Source: Sphingopyxis panaciterrulae (GTDB lineage Bacteria > Pseudomonadota > Alphaproteobacteria > Sphingomonadales > Sphingomonadaceae). From it: a stretch of DNA of 64,000 nucleotides. Positions 8,845 through 17,760 of the stretch are shown piece after piece; the stretch's first letter is position 1; every line of letters starts with the position of its first letter. A model generated the notes under the pieces. It did no database searches. It had not been told where the DNA came from and saw only the letters and a program-made list of their open reading frames with translations. The DNA lies in contig NZ_JACIJH010000014.1 of assembly GCF_014199295.1 (NCBI RefSeq), positions 1-64,000 on the forward strand, given 5' to 3'. The translations under genes and the position numbers were made by a program.

Positions 8845-9563
8845 TTCGCGTCGGGGGTCACCGAGCGGAGTATGCCGCCCTTGTCGTCCAGGAAATCGAT
8901 CGACGCCTTGCCGTCCGGCGTCACCTTCATCAGAATGCGCGGCCGCCCCATCGCGTCGCTGAGCATCACCGCCGAATCGCGATCGCGCGTCTTTCCGACA
9001 TATAGGCGCTGGCGGCCAAAGCTGCCGTCGGCCTCCACCTTCCGCAGCGCCGCCGTCTTCTCCGGCCCGTCGGGCATTTTCGAGAGGCGTTCGGCGAGGT
9101 CGAAGTCGAGCGGCGTCTCGGGCCGGTCGTTGACGATCATCCCCGCCCAGCGGCGCCCGTCATATTCGCTCTGGGTAAGCTGGATCACCTGGTCCTGCTC
9201 ATATTGATCGAAGCTCAGATGCCCGCCGCCCGATACCTTGCCGTCGGGGCCGGTGCGGCCGCTGAAGGTCAGGCCGCCGTTTTCGGACCCTTCATTGTTG
9301 TAGAAGATGATCCCGGCGCCCCGGTTGCCGCTCGGGTGCGGGCGCTCCTTGCCGTGCATGATGATCCCCGGCGCCCGGCTCGTGTTCGAAACGATCATCC
9401 GGATCGTTCCATCGTCTTCGCGCACATTGATCCGCTTGACGTCGATCTCGTCGAACACGGCCTTGCCCGGCCTCGTATCGGCGCCCGCGCTCGTGGCGAC
9501 GGCGAGAGCGAAAGCGGCGGTCAGCACGCCCGAATAGAGCATCAGCAGTCGGTTGGCATTCAC
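8841..9563 (-). CDS. Exported protein of unknown function, paralogue of 29680-30405
   Basis: This 240-residue protein begins with a signal peptide or anchor (LLMLYSGVLTAAFALAVATSAGAD). I do not recognise a family. Its landmarks are FDEIDVKRINVREDDGTIRM, GIIMHGKE, GGLTFSG, the motif SFDQYEQDQ, QRLYVGKTRD and a C-terminal ILMKVTPDGKASIDFLDDKG. The same landmarks appear in order in the product of 29680-30405. It sits between the two amidohydrolase dyads with 4-nt overlaps on both sides. The repeated short beta-rich phrases suggest a beta-sandwich binding or scaffold protein rather than an enzyme, which is inference. Confidence 0.75.
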   Translation of the reverse strand: MNANRLLMLYSGVLTAAFALAVATSAGADTRPGKAVFDEIDVKRINVREDDGTIRMIVSNTSRAPGIIMHGKERPHPSGNRGAGIIFYNNEGSENGGLTFSGRTGPDGKVSGGGHLSFDQYEQDQVIQLTQSEYDGRRWAGMIVNDRPETPLDFDLAERLSKMPDGPEKTAALRKVEADGSFGRQRLYVGKTRDRDSAVMLSDAMGRPRILMKVTPDGKASIDFLDDKGGILRSVTPDAK

Positions 9564-10840
9564 GGCGTTTCTCCTTCAATAGGGGCCAGGATTGCGGGAA
9601 GATAGCGGTCGCGCAGTTCGGTGGCGCGCGAGGTCATCGGCTGGCGCTCGCCGCGGATCAGCACTGCAACCGGGCGCGTCAGCGTGTCGAGAGGATCGCC
9701 GTCCCAGACGACCACATCGCCGTCCTTTCCGGCTTCGAGCGAGCCGACCCGATCGGCAAGGCCGAAGATGCGCGCGGGATTGATCGTGATCGCGGCAAGA
9801 CCGGCGCGCCAATCGAGGCCGTTCGCCACGGCATTGCCCGCATTGTACCGCATCTCGCGCTCGCGGTGATTGCCGTTGCCCTCGATCGCGACCAGCACCC
9901 CCGCGTCGGCGAGTCGGCGCGCATTGGCGAGCGTCGCTCCCAGCGCCTCGAACGAGGCTGGCGTATTTTCGATCGGCGTGACGAGCACCGGGACATTCGC
10001 GGCGGCGATCTCGCCCGCGATGCGCCAGCCCTCGGCGACGCCTTCGAGGATCAGTTTCACGCCCTCGCCGCGCGCCATCGCCAGCGCATCGCGAATGTCG
10101 GAGGCGCGGTTGACGGTGACGAGCAGCGGCATCCGGCCTTCGATCACCGGGATCAGCGCCTCCATGTCGGCGCGCGAGAGCGTATAGTCCCGCGTCTCGC
10201 CGCGATCATAGGCCGTGCGGCGCATCTTGTAGTCGCGCACCTCCGCAAAGAGCGCGCGCAGCATCACAAGCTCGGCGCCGCGCGCACCCCCGGCCCGCTC
10301 CGCGCCACCTTCTCCCATTTCCAGCACCATCGCGACACCGCGCCGCATCAGCATCGGCCGGCCAGCCAGCGCGACCGCCGCCGCCTGTCCGGCAAAGAGA
10401 AGCTCGCGACCGGGCGCGTCGTCATAGGCGGGGGTCGCGATCGCGCGGGTGATCCCGCCCAACCGCGCGACCGGCACGAGCAGCGAGTCCGGATTGAGCC
10501 CATAGCCGGCGTCGAACGCGGCGCTGAGGTCGCGCTTGTGCGTGCCGCGATCGTCGGTCGCCGCCACCATGCGTACCTCGATCAATCCGAGCGCAGTGCC
10601 CGCGGCGACAAGACCGGGTGTCACCACCTTCCCGCTCGCGTCGATACGTGTCGCGTCGGGCGGCACCGCCACATCGGCCCCGACCGCGGCGATGCGGCCA
10701 TCCCGAATCAGCAGCGTCCCGCTCGCGATTTCACCCGCCGGCCCCATGGTGACGATACGCCCGCCGGTAATGGCGATCGTTTCCGCAGCCGCGGGCGCAG
10801 TGGCCGCAAGCGCGAGCAGGAGCACACCGAGCCGGATCAC
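9560..10840 (-). CDS. Amidohydrolase-like protein lacking the H-x-H motif (dyad partner, copy 2)
   Basis: The 426-residue exported protein (signal peptide ...TAPAAAE) is a paralogue of the product of 6200-7456. The expected HxH site reads GLVAAGTALG, so the first two metal ligands are absent, while the C-terminal amidohydrolase phrase NPARIFGLADRVGSLEAGKDGDVVVWDGDP is kept. Loss of the motif in both copies, with the rest preserved, argues for a conserved non-catalytic role and not random decay. It overlaps the intact enzyme gene at its start and the unknown-function gene at its stop, each by 4 nt. Confidence 0.8.
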   Translation of the reverse strand: MIRLGVLLLALAATAPAAAETIAITGGRIVTMGPAGEIASGTLLIRDGRIAAVGADVAVPPDATRIDASGKVVTPGLVAAGTALGLIEVRMVAATDDRGTHKRDLSAAFDAGYGLNPDSLLVPVARLGGITRAIATPAYDDAPGRELLFAGQAAAVALAGRPMLMRRGVAMVLEMGEGGAERAGGARGAELVMLRALFAEVRDYKMRRTAYDRGETRDYTLSRADMEALIPVIEGRMPLLVTVNRASDIRDALAMARGEGVKLILEGVAEGWRIAGEIAAANVPVLVTPIENTPASFEALGATLANARRLADAGVLVAIEGNGNHREREMRYNAGNAVANGLDWRAGLAAITINPARIFGLADRVGSLEAGKDGDVVVWDGDPLDTLTRPVAVLIRGERQPMTSRATELRDRYLPAILAPIEGETP

Positions 10841-12222
10841 CGGGGAAACTCCTGTCCGGGCTGACCGAGAAGGAAGTCGGAAGGGGCGCGATAGCGCGGG
10901 TCACCGCGGTCCCACATCGACACCCCGTCGATCCAGACGCGTTCCGCGAGAGCATAGACGCTGAACGGATCGGCGCTCCACAAGACGACATCGGCCATCT
11001 TGCCCGGTTCGAGCGTGCCGACCCGGTCGGCGATGCCCAGCGCCTTCGCCGGATTGGCGGTGATCCATCGGATCGCCCGCCCCCGGCTGACCGACAAGCC
11101 CGCGTGATTCGCCGCGGCCATCGCGATCCCCGCTTCCTGATTGAGCCGCTGGATCAGCAGTCCGTCGTCCGAATGAATGATCGCGCAGCCACCGGCGGCA
11201 TCGATCATCGGCGCATTCTCCTCGATCCCGTCGAGCGATTCCATCTTGGCGCCCCAACTGTTCGCCCAGGTCGCGACGCAGATATTCTCGCGCGCGAGCA
11301 GCGGCGCGATCTTGTAGGCTTCGTTGGCGTGGTGAAAGGCGCTGATCCTGAAACCGAACTCGCGCGCAATGTCGATCATCACCGCCATTTCATCGGCGCG
11401 ATAGCAGTGATTTTGGACGAGAATCTCGCCCTTCAGCACCCCTGCGAGCGTTTCGAACTGCAGATCGCGCTTCGGGGGATTCCCGTTCCCGCCGTCATTC
11501 TCCCACTTGTCCCACTTGCGCGCATAGTCGGCGGCGTCGATCCACGCCTTGCGATAGCCCGCGACGTTACCCATCCGCGTCGACGGTGCGCGGCCCTTGC
11601 CACCATAGACCCGCTTCGGATTCTCGCCGCACGCGATCTTGAGGCCATAGGGCGCGCCCGGGAACTTCATGCCCTGCGTCGTCACCGACGGAACATTCTT
11701 CAGCGTCACCGATCGCCCGCCAAACAGATTGGCCGAGCCGGGAAGGACCAGCAGCGTCGTGACGCCGCCGGCGCGCGCGAGGCGGAATTTGGGATCCTGC
11801 GGCCATACCGAATGTTCGGCCCAGACTTCGGCGGTGTTCGGCGCAACAGCCTCGTTGCCGTCCTGATGCGACGGCGTGCCCGGCGAAGGGTAGACGCCGA
11901 GATGCGAATGGGCGTCGATGATGCCGGGGGTCACCCATTTCCCGCGGCCATCGACGCGAGTGTAGCCATCGGGCACCGCCACGCCCCTGCCTACCGCCTC
12001 GACCCGCCCGTCGCGGATCAATAAGGTCGCGTTCGCGATCTCTGCCCCCGTGCCCGTCAATATGGTCGCCCCGACGATAGCCACCGGCGCGGCGGGCGCG
12101 GGGCGATAGGTGCTGGGAAACGGCCCCTCGGCGGCACCGGCCGGACCGGATGCCATGCCCATCGCTGCGGCCAGCAACGCCCATCGCACACACTCCCCCA
12201 GATGCTTCAGGCGCAATCCCAT
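10837..12222 (-). CDS. Exported amidohydrolase, intact metal motif (dyad copy 2)
   Basis: The 461-residue protein has a Sec-type signal (ALLAAAMGMASGPAGAAE) instead of the lipobox of its paralogue. It keeps DAHSHLG (His105, His107), GLKIACGENPK, HCYRADE, AFHHANE and IHSDD. It is the first gene of a five-gene operon running down to 6200 in which every junction is a 4-nt overlap. A GGGGAG site lies 8 nt before the ATG, and the putative ECF-type -10 is only 18 nt upstream, so the leader would be very short. The two intact copies differ in localisation signal, suggesting soluble and anchored versions. Confidence 0.85.
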   Translation of the reverse strand: MGLRLKHLGECVRWALLAAAMGMASGPAGAAEGPFPSTYRPAPAAPVAIVGATILTGTGAEIANATLLIRDGRVEAVGRGVAVPDGYTRVDGRGKWVTPGIIDAHSHLGVYPSPGTPSHQDGNEAVAPNTAEVWAEHSVWPQDPKFRLARAGGVTTLLVLPGSANLFGGRSVTLKNVPSVTTQGMKFPGAPYGLKIACGENPKRVYGGKGRAPSTRMGNVAGYRKAWIDAADYARKWDKWENDGGNGNPPKRDLQFETLAGVLKGEILVQNHCYRADEMAVMIDIAREFGFRISAFHHANEAYKIAPLLARENICVATWANSWGAKMESLDGIEENAPMIDAAGGCAIIHSDDGLLIQRLNQEAGIAMAAANHAGLSVSRGRAIRWITANPAKALGIADRVGTLEPGKMADVVLWSADPFSVYALAERVWIDGVSMWDRGDPRYRAPSDFLLGQPGQEFPR

Positions 12223-12239
12223 TTTTCGGTCTCCCCATC

Positions 12240-12268
12240 ACCACGAGCGACGGGAGATCCAAATCCGC
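12240..12268 (-). promoter_or_regulatory. ECF-type promoter of the amidohydrolase dyad operon
   Basis: On the minus strand GCGGATTT (12268-12261), 15 nt, CGTGGT (12245-12240). It shares -35, spacer length and the CGT start of the -10 with the receptor promoter. It lies back-to-back with the promoter at 12297-12325. Confidence 0.65.
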
Positions 12269-12296
12269 CATCGCAATTTTTGCGCGCGATCCGGTG

Positions 12297-12325
12297 GCGG
12301 ATTCGGCGATGCGGACCATCGTTTC
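12297..12325 (+). promoter_or_regulatory. ECF-type promoter of the aminotransferase-ABC importer operon
   Basis: GCGGATTC (12297-12304), 15 nt, CGTTTC (12320-12325). The -35 core GCGGATT and a CGTT -10 match the receptor promoter. The start codon follows about 51 nt later. Confidence 0.65.
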
Positions 12326-12376
12326 GGGCAGGGTGCATGGTTTCGCAAAAAGCGAAGCGAAGGAGGGGCTTCCAAC

Positions 12377-13576
12377 TTGTTGAGTGACGATCGTCTGGCA
12401 CGCCGGGCAAGACCGCTGTCGACGCGACTGCCCTCCCCCCATTTTCCTTCCGAGTTCGGCGAGGAGGTCATTCTCTTCGATTCAGGCTTCGCCGCGCCGC
12501 AATTGCTGCCCGATCTTGCTCCTTATGCCGCAGTCGCGCTGACCGAGCATCGCGATGAGACATTGCAATATGCGTCGGGTCGCGGGCAGCCGTATCTGCG
12601 CGCATGGCTGGCCGAGTGGATGAACGCCGATGGCTGCGATGTCACCGCCGATCATATCCTCGTCACCAACGGGGCCAAACAGGGGATCGACCTGGTCTGC
12701 CGCCTGCTGCTCGACGAAGGCGATGCGATCGTCGTCACCGCACCGACCTATTTCACCGCCATTCCGATCTTTCGCAATTTCGGGGTCGAATTCATTGAGG
12801 TGGGACAGGACGCCGCCGGTCTCGATGTCGCCGCGCTGGACGCGCTGCTCGCCCGTCGCGATGCCGAAGGCAAGCCGCCACCCAAGTTCATTTATAACAT
12901 ACCCGAATTCCACAATCCGACCGGCGCCACGATGACCGGCGCCCGGCGCACGGCGCTGGTCGCGCTCGCCGAAGCCCGCGAAATTCCGATTCTCGAGGAC
13001 AGTCCCTATCGACGCGTCCGCTTCGACGGCGAGGACCAGCCGCTCCTGAAGGCGCTCGATCGCTCGGGCATCGTCTTTCACCTCGGCACCTTTTCCAAGC
13101 TGGTGGCGCCGGGACTCCGCATCGGCTGGATCGTCGCGGAGCCTGCCCTGATCGCGCGGCTGATCCAGCTCAAATCCGAAGGCGGCTCGTCGCCGCTGAT
13201 CCAGCGGATCATCCATGATTTCGCAAATTCGTCGGCCTTTCCGGACCATATTGCGAAGGTGCAACGAGAGTATCGCGTGCGCCGCGATTGCATCCTGGCT
13301 GCGGTCGGACGCGACCTTCCCGAAGCCCGGATAGCGATTCCCGGGGGAGGCTATTATGTCTGGCTGACGCTGCCCGATCGCGTCGACGGCGATCTGCTCG
13401 CCGCGCGCGCTGCTGACGCCGGGGTGCATCTGATCGCGGGCAGCCGTTTCTTCGCGGGGTCGTCCGACGACGCACCGCGCCACCATGTGCGCCTGTCGTT
13501 CAGCTATGCGACACCGCATCAGATCGAAGATGGCATTCGCCGGCTCGGCGCCGTGTATCGGACCATCGCATGTTGA
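12377..13576 (+). CDS. PLP-dependent class I/II aminotransferase (LysN/MocR-domain type)
   Basis: The 399-residue protein has the fold-type I aminotransferase marks: TNGAKQGIDL, TYFTAIPIF, YNIPEFHNPTG, EDSPYRRVRF and the PLP-binding Lys in HLGTFSKLVAPGLRIGW. The pattern is nearest to 2-aminoadipate/aromatic aminotransferases without a helix-turn-helix domain. The start is inferred as TTG at 12377 (a second TTG is at 12380), because an AGGAGGGG site ends 8-10 nt before it and the upstream in-frame reading looks non-coding. Its stop overlaps the ABC ATPase start. It probably deaminates the amino compound brought in by the neighbouring importer. Confidence 0.82.
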   Translation: MLSDDRLARRARPLSTRLPSPHFPSEFGEEVILFDSGFAAPQLLPDLAPYAAVALTEHRDETLQYASGRGQPYLRAWLAEWMNADGCDVTADHILVTNGAKQGIDLVCRLLLDEGDAIVVTAPTYFTAIPIFRNFGVEFIEVGQDAAGLDVAALDALLARRDAEGKPPPKFIYNIPEFHNPTGATMTGARRTALVALAEAREIPILEDSPYRRVRFDGEDQPLLKALDRSGIVFHLGTFSKLVAPGLRIGWIVAEPALIARLIQLKSEGGSSPLIQRIIHDFANSSAFPDHIAKVQREYRVRRDCILAAVGRDLPEARIAIPGGGYYVWLTLPDRVDGDLLAARAADAGVHLIAGSRFFAGSSDDAPRHHVRLSFSYATPHQIEDGIRRLGAVYRTIAC

Positions 13577-14688
13577 TGGCGGGCACCCGATTGCCGCTTG
13601 TCGAATTTCGCGGCGTAGAGAAACGCTATGCCGGAGGAAGCGCCGCGGCCGTCGCGGCGCTCGATCTCGCGATCGGGCGGGGCGAATTCCTGACCCTCCT
13701 CGGCCCCTCGGGTTCGGGCAAGACGACGACGTTGATGATGCTCGCGGGTTTCGAAACACCCACCGCCGGTGACATTCGTCTCGGCGGCCGATCGCTTGCC
13801 GATCGCCCCCCGCACAAGCGCAACATGGGGGTCGTGTTCCAGAATTACGCCCTCTTTCCGCACATGAGCGTCGCGCAGAATCTGGCTTTCCCCTTGCGGG
13901 TTCGCGGGGTGAAAGGCCGCAAGGCAGCGGACAAGGTCGTCGCCGCGCTCACCCTCGTCAAGCTCGACGGCCTCGGCGACCGCCGGCCCCACGCGCTTTC
14001 CGGCGGGCAGCGGCAGCGCGTCGCGCTGGCGCGCGCGCTGATTTTCGAGCCCGACATCGTGCTGATGGATGAGCCGCTGGGCGCGCTCGACCGGCAGCTT
14101 CGCGAACACCTCCAGATCGAAATCAAGCGGATTCAACGCGCGCTGGACCTGACGATCCTCTATGTGACCCACGACCAGGGCGAGGCGCTCGCGCTGTCGG
14201 ACCGGGTCGCTGTGTTCGCGGGAGGGCGGATGCAGCAGGTCGGCACCCCCGGCGCCATCTACGAGCATCCGGCCAATGCCTTTGTTGCGGGCTTCGTCGG
14301 AGAAAATAATCGCCTTGCCGGCACGCTCGTTGCCCGGCAGGGCGACCGCTGCGCGATCCAGCTTGCGGGAGGGCAGATCATTCGCGCGACGGCCGCCGAT
14401 CCGCTGCTGCCCGGGGACAAGGTGGTCGCGATGATCCGTCCCGAGCATGTCCAGCCGGGCGCGGTGCCGCCAGCCTGTTGCAGCACGCTCGAAATCGACG
14501 TCGACGAGTTCGCCTATCATGGCGACCATCGCCGCATCGCCGCCAACGTGCCGGGCGCCGGATCGCTGATCATCCGCGTGCCCGTCGATATGGCGGCGCA
14601 GCGCGGAGACCGGATGACGATCGGCTGGTGCATCGATCATTGTCTCGCCTTTTCCGCGAGCGAGATCGAGCCAGGAAAAACTTCGTGA
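13570..14688 (+). CDS. Polyamine-type ABC transporter ATP-binding protein (PotA-like)
   Basis: This 372-residue ATPase has Walker A GPSGSGKT, the Q-loop FQNYALFPHM, signature LSGGQRQRVALARAL, Walker B IVLMDEPLGALD and the switch His in VTHDQGEALALSD. A TOBE-type C-terminal domain follows, as in PotA/FbpC-class importers. It energises the two permeases encoded just downstream. The start codon overlaps the aminotransferase stop, and the stop overlaps the binding-protein start (TGATG), so the five genes form a tightly coupled operon. Confidence 0.9.
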   Translation: MLMAGTRLPLVEFRGVEKRYAGGSAAAVAALDLAIGRGEFLTLLGPSGSGKTTTLMMLAGFETPTAGDIRLGGRSLADRPPHKRNMGVVFQNYALFPHMSVAQNLAFPLRVRGVKGRKAADKVVAALTLVKLDGLGDRRPHALSGGQRQRVALARALIFEPDIVLMDEPLGALDRQLREHLQIEIKRIQRALDLTILYVTHDQGEALALSDRVAVFAGGRMQQVGTPGAIYEHPANAFVAGFVGENNRLAGTLVARQGDRCAIQLAGGQIIRATAADPLLPGDKVVAMIRPEHVQPGAVPPACCSTLEIDVDEFAYHGDHRRIAANVPGAGSLIIRVPVDMAAQRGDRMTIGWCIDHCLAFSASEIEPGKTS

Positions 14689-15734
14689 TGACCAGGCGCG
14701 CCCTACTCGCCTTGCTCGCTCCCCTGCTTCTCGCTTCGTGCGGATCGGGGTCGGACCTGCGCCCGCTGACCGTCGTCGGGTGGGGCGGGTCGTCGCAGGA
14801 TGCGCATCGCCAGGCTTATTGGTCAGCCTTTTCACGCACGACTGGTATTCCGCTGCGCGAGGATAGCTGGCGCGGCGGGGTCGGGGTCATCCGTACCAAG
14901 GTCATGGGCGGCGACACGAGCTGGGATATTGTTCAGGTCGAGACCGAGGATCTGATCCTCGGCTGCGAGGAAGGGCTGTTCGAGCGGCTCGACTGGTCCG
15001 CGCTCGGGGGGCGCGAGGCCTTTATTCCGACAGCCGTCCATGATTGCGGGGTCGGTGCTATGCTCTGGTCCTATGTGATCGGCTACGATGGCGACCGGAT
15101 CAAGGGAGCAGGCCCCAGAAACTGGGCCGATTTCTGGGACGTCAAACGTTTCCCCGGCAAGCGCGGGATGCGCAAGACTCCCAAATATTCGCTCGAATTC
15201 GCCCTGCTGGCCGACGGTGTGCCGCCCGACCAGGTCTATCCGACGCTGCGGACGCCGGCGGGAATCGACCGGGCCTTTCGCAAGCTCGACGAGATCAAGC
15301 CGAACGTCGTCTGGTGGTCGTCGATCTCGCAGGTGCCCGACCTGCTCGGGTCGGGAGAAGTGGTGATGTCGGTGACCAGCCCCGGCCGGCTCGTCGTTGC
15401 CAATCGTACCGAAGGCCGCCATTTCAAGCTCAGATGGGACGGCAACATCTATGCGGTCGATTATTGGGTGATCCTCGCCAACAGCCCGCGAAAGCAGGAG
15501 GCCGAGCAACTGCTCCGCTTCATGACACGTCCCGAAAACCAGATGCGCCTCGCACGCTTCATCCCCACTGGCCTCACGAACATCGAAGCGAACCGCCGTG
15601 TCGATCCCAAGCTCAAGCGCGACACGCCGAGCGACCCCGCCAACATGACCAACGCGCTCGAACTCGATGCCGATTTCTGGGTCGAATATGGCGATCAGCT
15701 CACCCAGCGGTTCAACGCCTGGGTTGCGCGCTGA
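14688..15734 (+). CDS. PotD-like periplasmic binding lipoprotein
   Basis: The 348-residue protein starts with a lipoprotein signal (LLAPLLLASC). The rest fits the spermidine/putrescine-binding family: VVGWGGSSQDAHRQAYW, VMGGDTSWDIVQVETEDLI, PRNWADFWDVKRFPGKRGM and DYWVILANSPRKQEAEQLL. It would capture the substrate outside the inner membrane and deliver it to the permeases. The family also binds amino acids, opines and other cations, so polyamine specificity is not proven. Context favours a breakdown product of the peptide-like compound handled by this block. Confidence 0.85.
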   Translation: MTRRALLALLAPLLLASCGSGSDLRPLTVVGWGGSSQDAHRQAYWSAFSRTTGIPLREDSWRGGVGVIRTKVMGGDTSWDIVQVETEDLILGCEEGLFERLDWSALGGREAFIPTAVHDCGVGAMLWSYVIGYDGDRIKGAGPRNWADFWDVKRFPGKRGMRKTPKYSLEFALLADGVPPDQVYPTLRTPAGIDRAFRKLDEIKPNVVWWSSISQVPDLLGSGEVVMSVTSPGRLVVANRTEGRHFKLRWDGNIYAVDYWVILANSPRKQEAEQLLRFMTRPENQMRLARFIPTGLTNIEANRRVDPKLKRDTPSDPANMTNALELDADFWVEYGDQLTQRFNAWVAR

Positions 15735-15741
15735 GGCGCCG

Positions 15742-16908
15742 ATGACGCGGCGATGGGTTTCTTTCGCGCTGATCGCGCCATTGCTGGCCTTCCTGATCGT
15801 CAGCTTCATCGTCCCCGTTCTGCTCATGCTTGCGCGCGCGGTGACCGATCGCGATCTCGATCGGACGTGGCCCGCGAGTGCGGCGGCACTGCGCACCTGG
15901 GATGGCGAGGGGTTGCCGCCCGACGCGCTCGCTCGCACGGTCGCGCGCGAAATGCTCGCCGCACATCGCGCCGGAACCCTCAATCGCGTCGCCAATCGCC
16001 TCAACTATGATCTCGTCGGCTCACGCAGCCTGCTTTACACGACCGCCGACCGCCTTGCCGCGGGCGCGCCCGGCGAGACACTCGCCGACCTTGCGCGGAT
16101 CGACCGGCGCTGGGCGCGCGCCGATATCTGGACGGTGATGCGCCATGCCGACGGGCCGCTGACCAGCTATTATCTGCTTGCCGCGCTCGACCGGCGGATC
16201 GACACGGGAGGCCACATTCTTCGCGTGCCGCGCGAACAGGCGGTCTTCGTCGATATCTTCCTGCGGACATTCAAGATCGCCTCGCTCGTCGCGCTCTTCT
16301 GCGCCCTGCTCGGCTATCCGGTGGCCTATCTGCTCGCATCGCTGCCCCGGCGGATCGCCAATCCGTTGCTGATCCTCGTCTTGCTCCCGTTCTGGACGTC
16401 GGCGCTGGTGCGAACGGCGGCATGGGCGGTACTCCTCCAGACCAACGGCGTCGTGAACGATCTCCTGCAATATATGGGGCTCGTCGACGCTCCGGTGCAG
16501 CTCATTTACAACCGGCTCGGGGTCTATGTCGCGATGACGCATGTGCTGCTGCCCTTCTTCATCCTGCCGCTCTATGGGGTGATGAAGGGCATCGACCCGA
16601 CGGCGATGCGCGCCGCGAGCTCGCTCGGCGCGCCGCCTTTGCTTGCCTTTCTGAAAGTCTATCTGCCGCAAAGCCTGCCCGGCGTCGCGGCAGGCGCCGT
16701 CCTCGTCTTCACCCTCGCGGTCGGCTATTATGTCACTCCGGCACTGGTGGGCGGCGGGGCCGACCAGATGATCAGCGCGTCGATCGCCTTTTACACCAGC
16801 CAGTCGCTCAACTGGGGAATGGCCGCGGCGCTCAGCCTGCTGCTCCTGCTGCCTTTGCTGCTCATGCTGTTCGCTGGGCGGACGATGGTCCGCACGGTGC
16901 CGGCATGA
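15742..16908 (+). CDS. ABC transporter permease (PotB-like)
   Basis: The 388-residue protein has an N-terminal membrane helix (ALIAPLLAFLIVSFIVPVLLML), a periplasmic insert of about 150 residues, then five membrane segments with the inner-membrane EAA-type loop MRAASSLGAPPLLAFLKVYLPQSLPG. The long insert after the first helix is larger than in typical PotB proteins (about 285 residues) but occurs in related permeases. It pairs with the next gene, whose start overlaps its stop by 4 nt. Confidence 0.87.
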   Translation: MTRRWVSFALIAPLLAFLIVSFIVPVLLMLARAVTDRDLDRTWPASAAALRTWDGEGLPPDALARTVAREMLAAHRAGTLNRVANRLNYDLVGSRSLLYTTADRLAAGAPGETLADLARIDRRWARADIWTVMRHADGPLTSYYLLAALDRRIDTGGHILRVPREQAVFVDIFLRTFKIASLVALFCALLGYPVAYLLASLPRRIANPLLILVLLPFWTSALVRTAAWAVLLQTNGVVNDLLQYMGLVDAPVQLIYNRLGVYVAMTHVLLPFFILPLYGVMKGIDPTAMRAASSLGAPPLLAFLKVYLPQSLPGVAAGAVLVFTLAVGYYVTPALVGGGADQMISASIAFYTSQSLNWGMAAALSLLLLLPLLLMLFAGRTMVRTVPA

Positions 16909-17744
16909 AGCCGCCTCGCATGTCCTTTTCACGGTTCGGGCGCCTGGCGCTGCCCGGTTTCTGCGCGCTGGTCTTCGCCTTCCTCATGCTGCCGATCCTT
17001 GCGGTCATCCCGCTGTCGCTCAACCCGGGAAGCTTTCTGGTATTTCCCGAAGAGGCCTTGTCGCTGCGCTGGTACCGGACGCTCGGTGAATCGCCGCAAT
17101 GGACGCGCGCTTTCGCGAACAGCTTCAAGATCGCGACCGCCACGACGCTGATCGCAACGCCGCTCGGCACGCTCGCCGCGATCGGCCTCGCGACCATGCG
17201 TTCGCGCGCGAAGCCGATCATCGTGGCGCTGATCAGCGCCCCGCTGGTCGTGCCGGTCGTCGTCGTCGCGGTCGCCTTCTATTTCCTTTTCGCACCGCTG
17301 GGACTCGTCAACAGCCCGGTAGGACTCGTGGTCGCGCACACGGCGCTCGCGCTGCCGTTTGTCGTGATCGTCGTCCACGCTGCCTTGACCGGCCTCGACT
17401 TCGGCCTGCTGCGCGCTGCCGCCAGCCTCGGCGCGCCGCCGCTCACCATGATCGTCCGCATCCTCGTGCCGCTCATTGGTCCGGGCATCGCCGCGGGGGC
17501 GGTTTTCGCTTTCATGACCTCGTTCGACGAGACCACGATCGCACTGTTCATCGCTGGCCCCGAGCAGCGCACGCTGCCGATTCAGATGTTCGAGGGCGTC
17601 CGCGAAGAGATCAGCCCCGCCATTGCGGCGGCGGCGACGCTGCTGGTCGTCGCCTCGACGCTGCTGCTCGGCACCGCCGAACTGCTGCGCCGCCGCGGCG
17701 AGCGCATGCGCTCCGGCGCCAGCGCCCCACACGTCCGCGTATAA
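16905..17744 (+). CDS. ABC transporter permease (PotC-like)
   Basis: The 279-residue protein has about six membrane helices and the EAA-type loop LRAAASLGAPPLTMIVRILVPLIGPG, a typical length and layout for the second permease of a PotABCD importer. Its last codon is 16 nt from the stop of the convergent M1-like gene, with no clear terminator between them. Confidence 0.88.
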   Translation: MKPPRMSFSRFGRLALPGFCALVFAFLMLPILAVIPLSLNPGSFLVFPEEALSLRWYRTLGESPQWTRAFANSFKIATATTLIATPLGTLAAIGLATMRSRAKPIIVALISAPLVVPVVVVAVAFYFLFAPLGLVNSPVGLVVAHTALALPFVVIVVHAALTGLDFGLLRAAASLGAPPLTMIVRILVPLIGPGIAAGAVFAFMTSFDETTIALFIAGPEQRTLPIQMFEGVREEISPAIAAAATLLVVASTLLLGTAELLRRRGERMRSGASAPHVRV

Positions 17745-17760
17745 CCAGAGGTTGCCAGAG

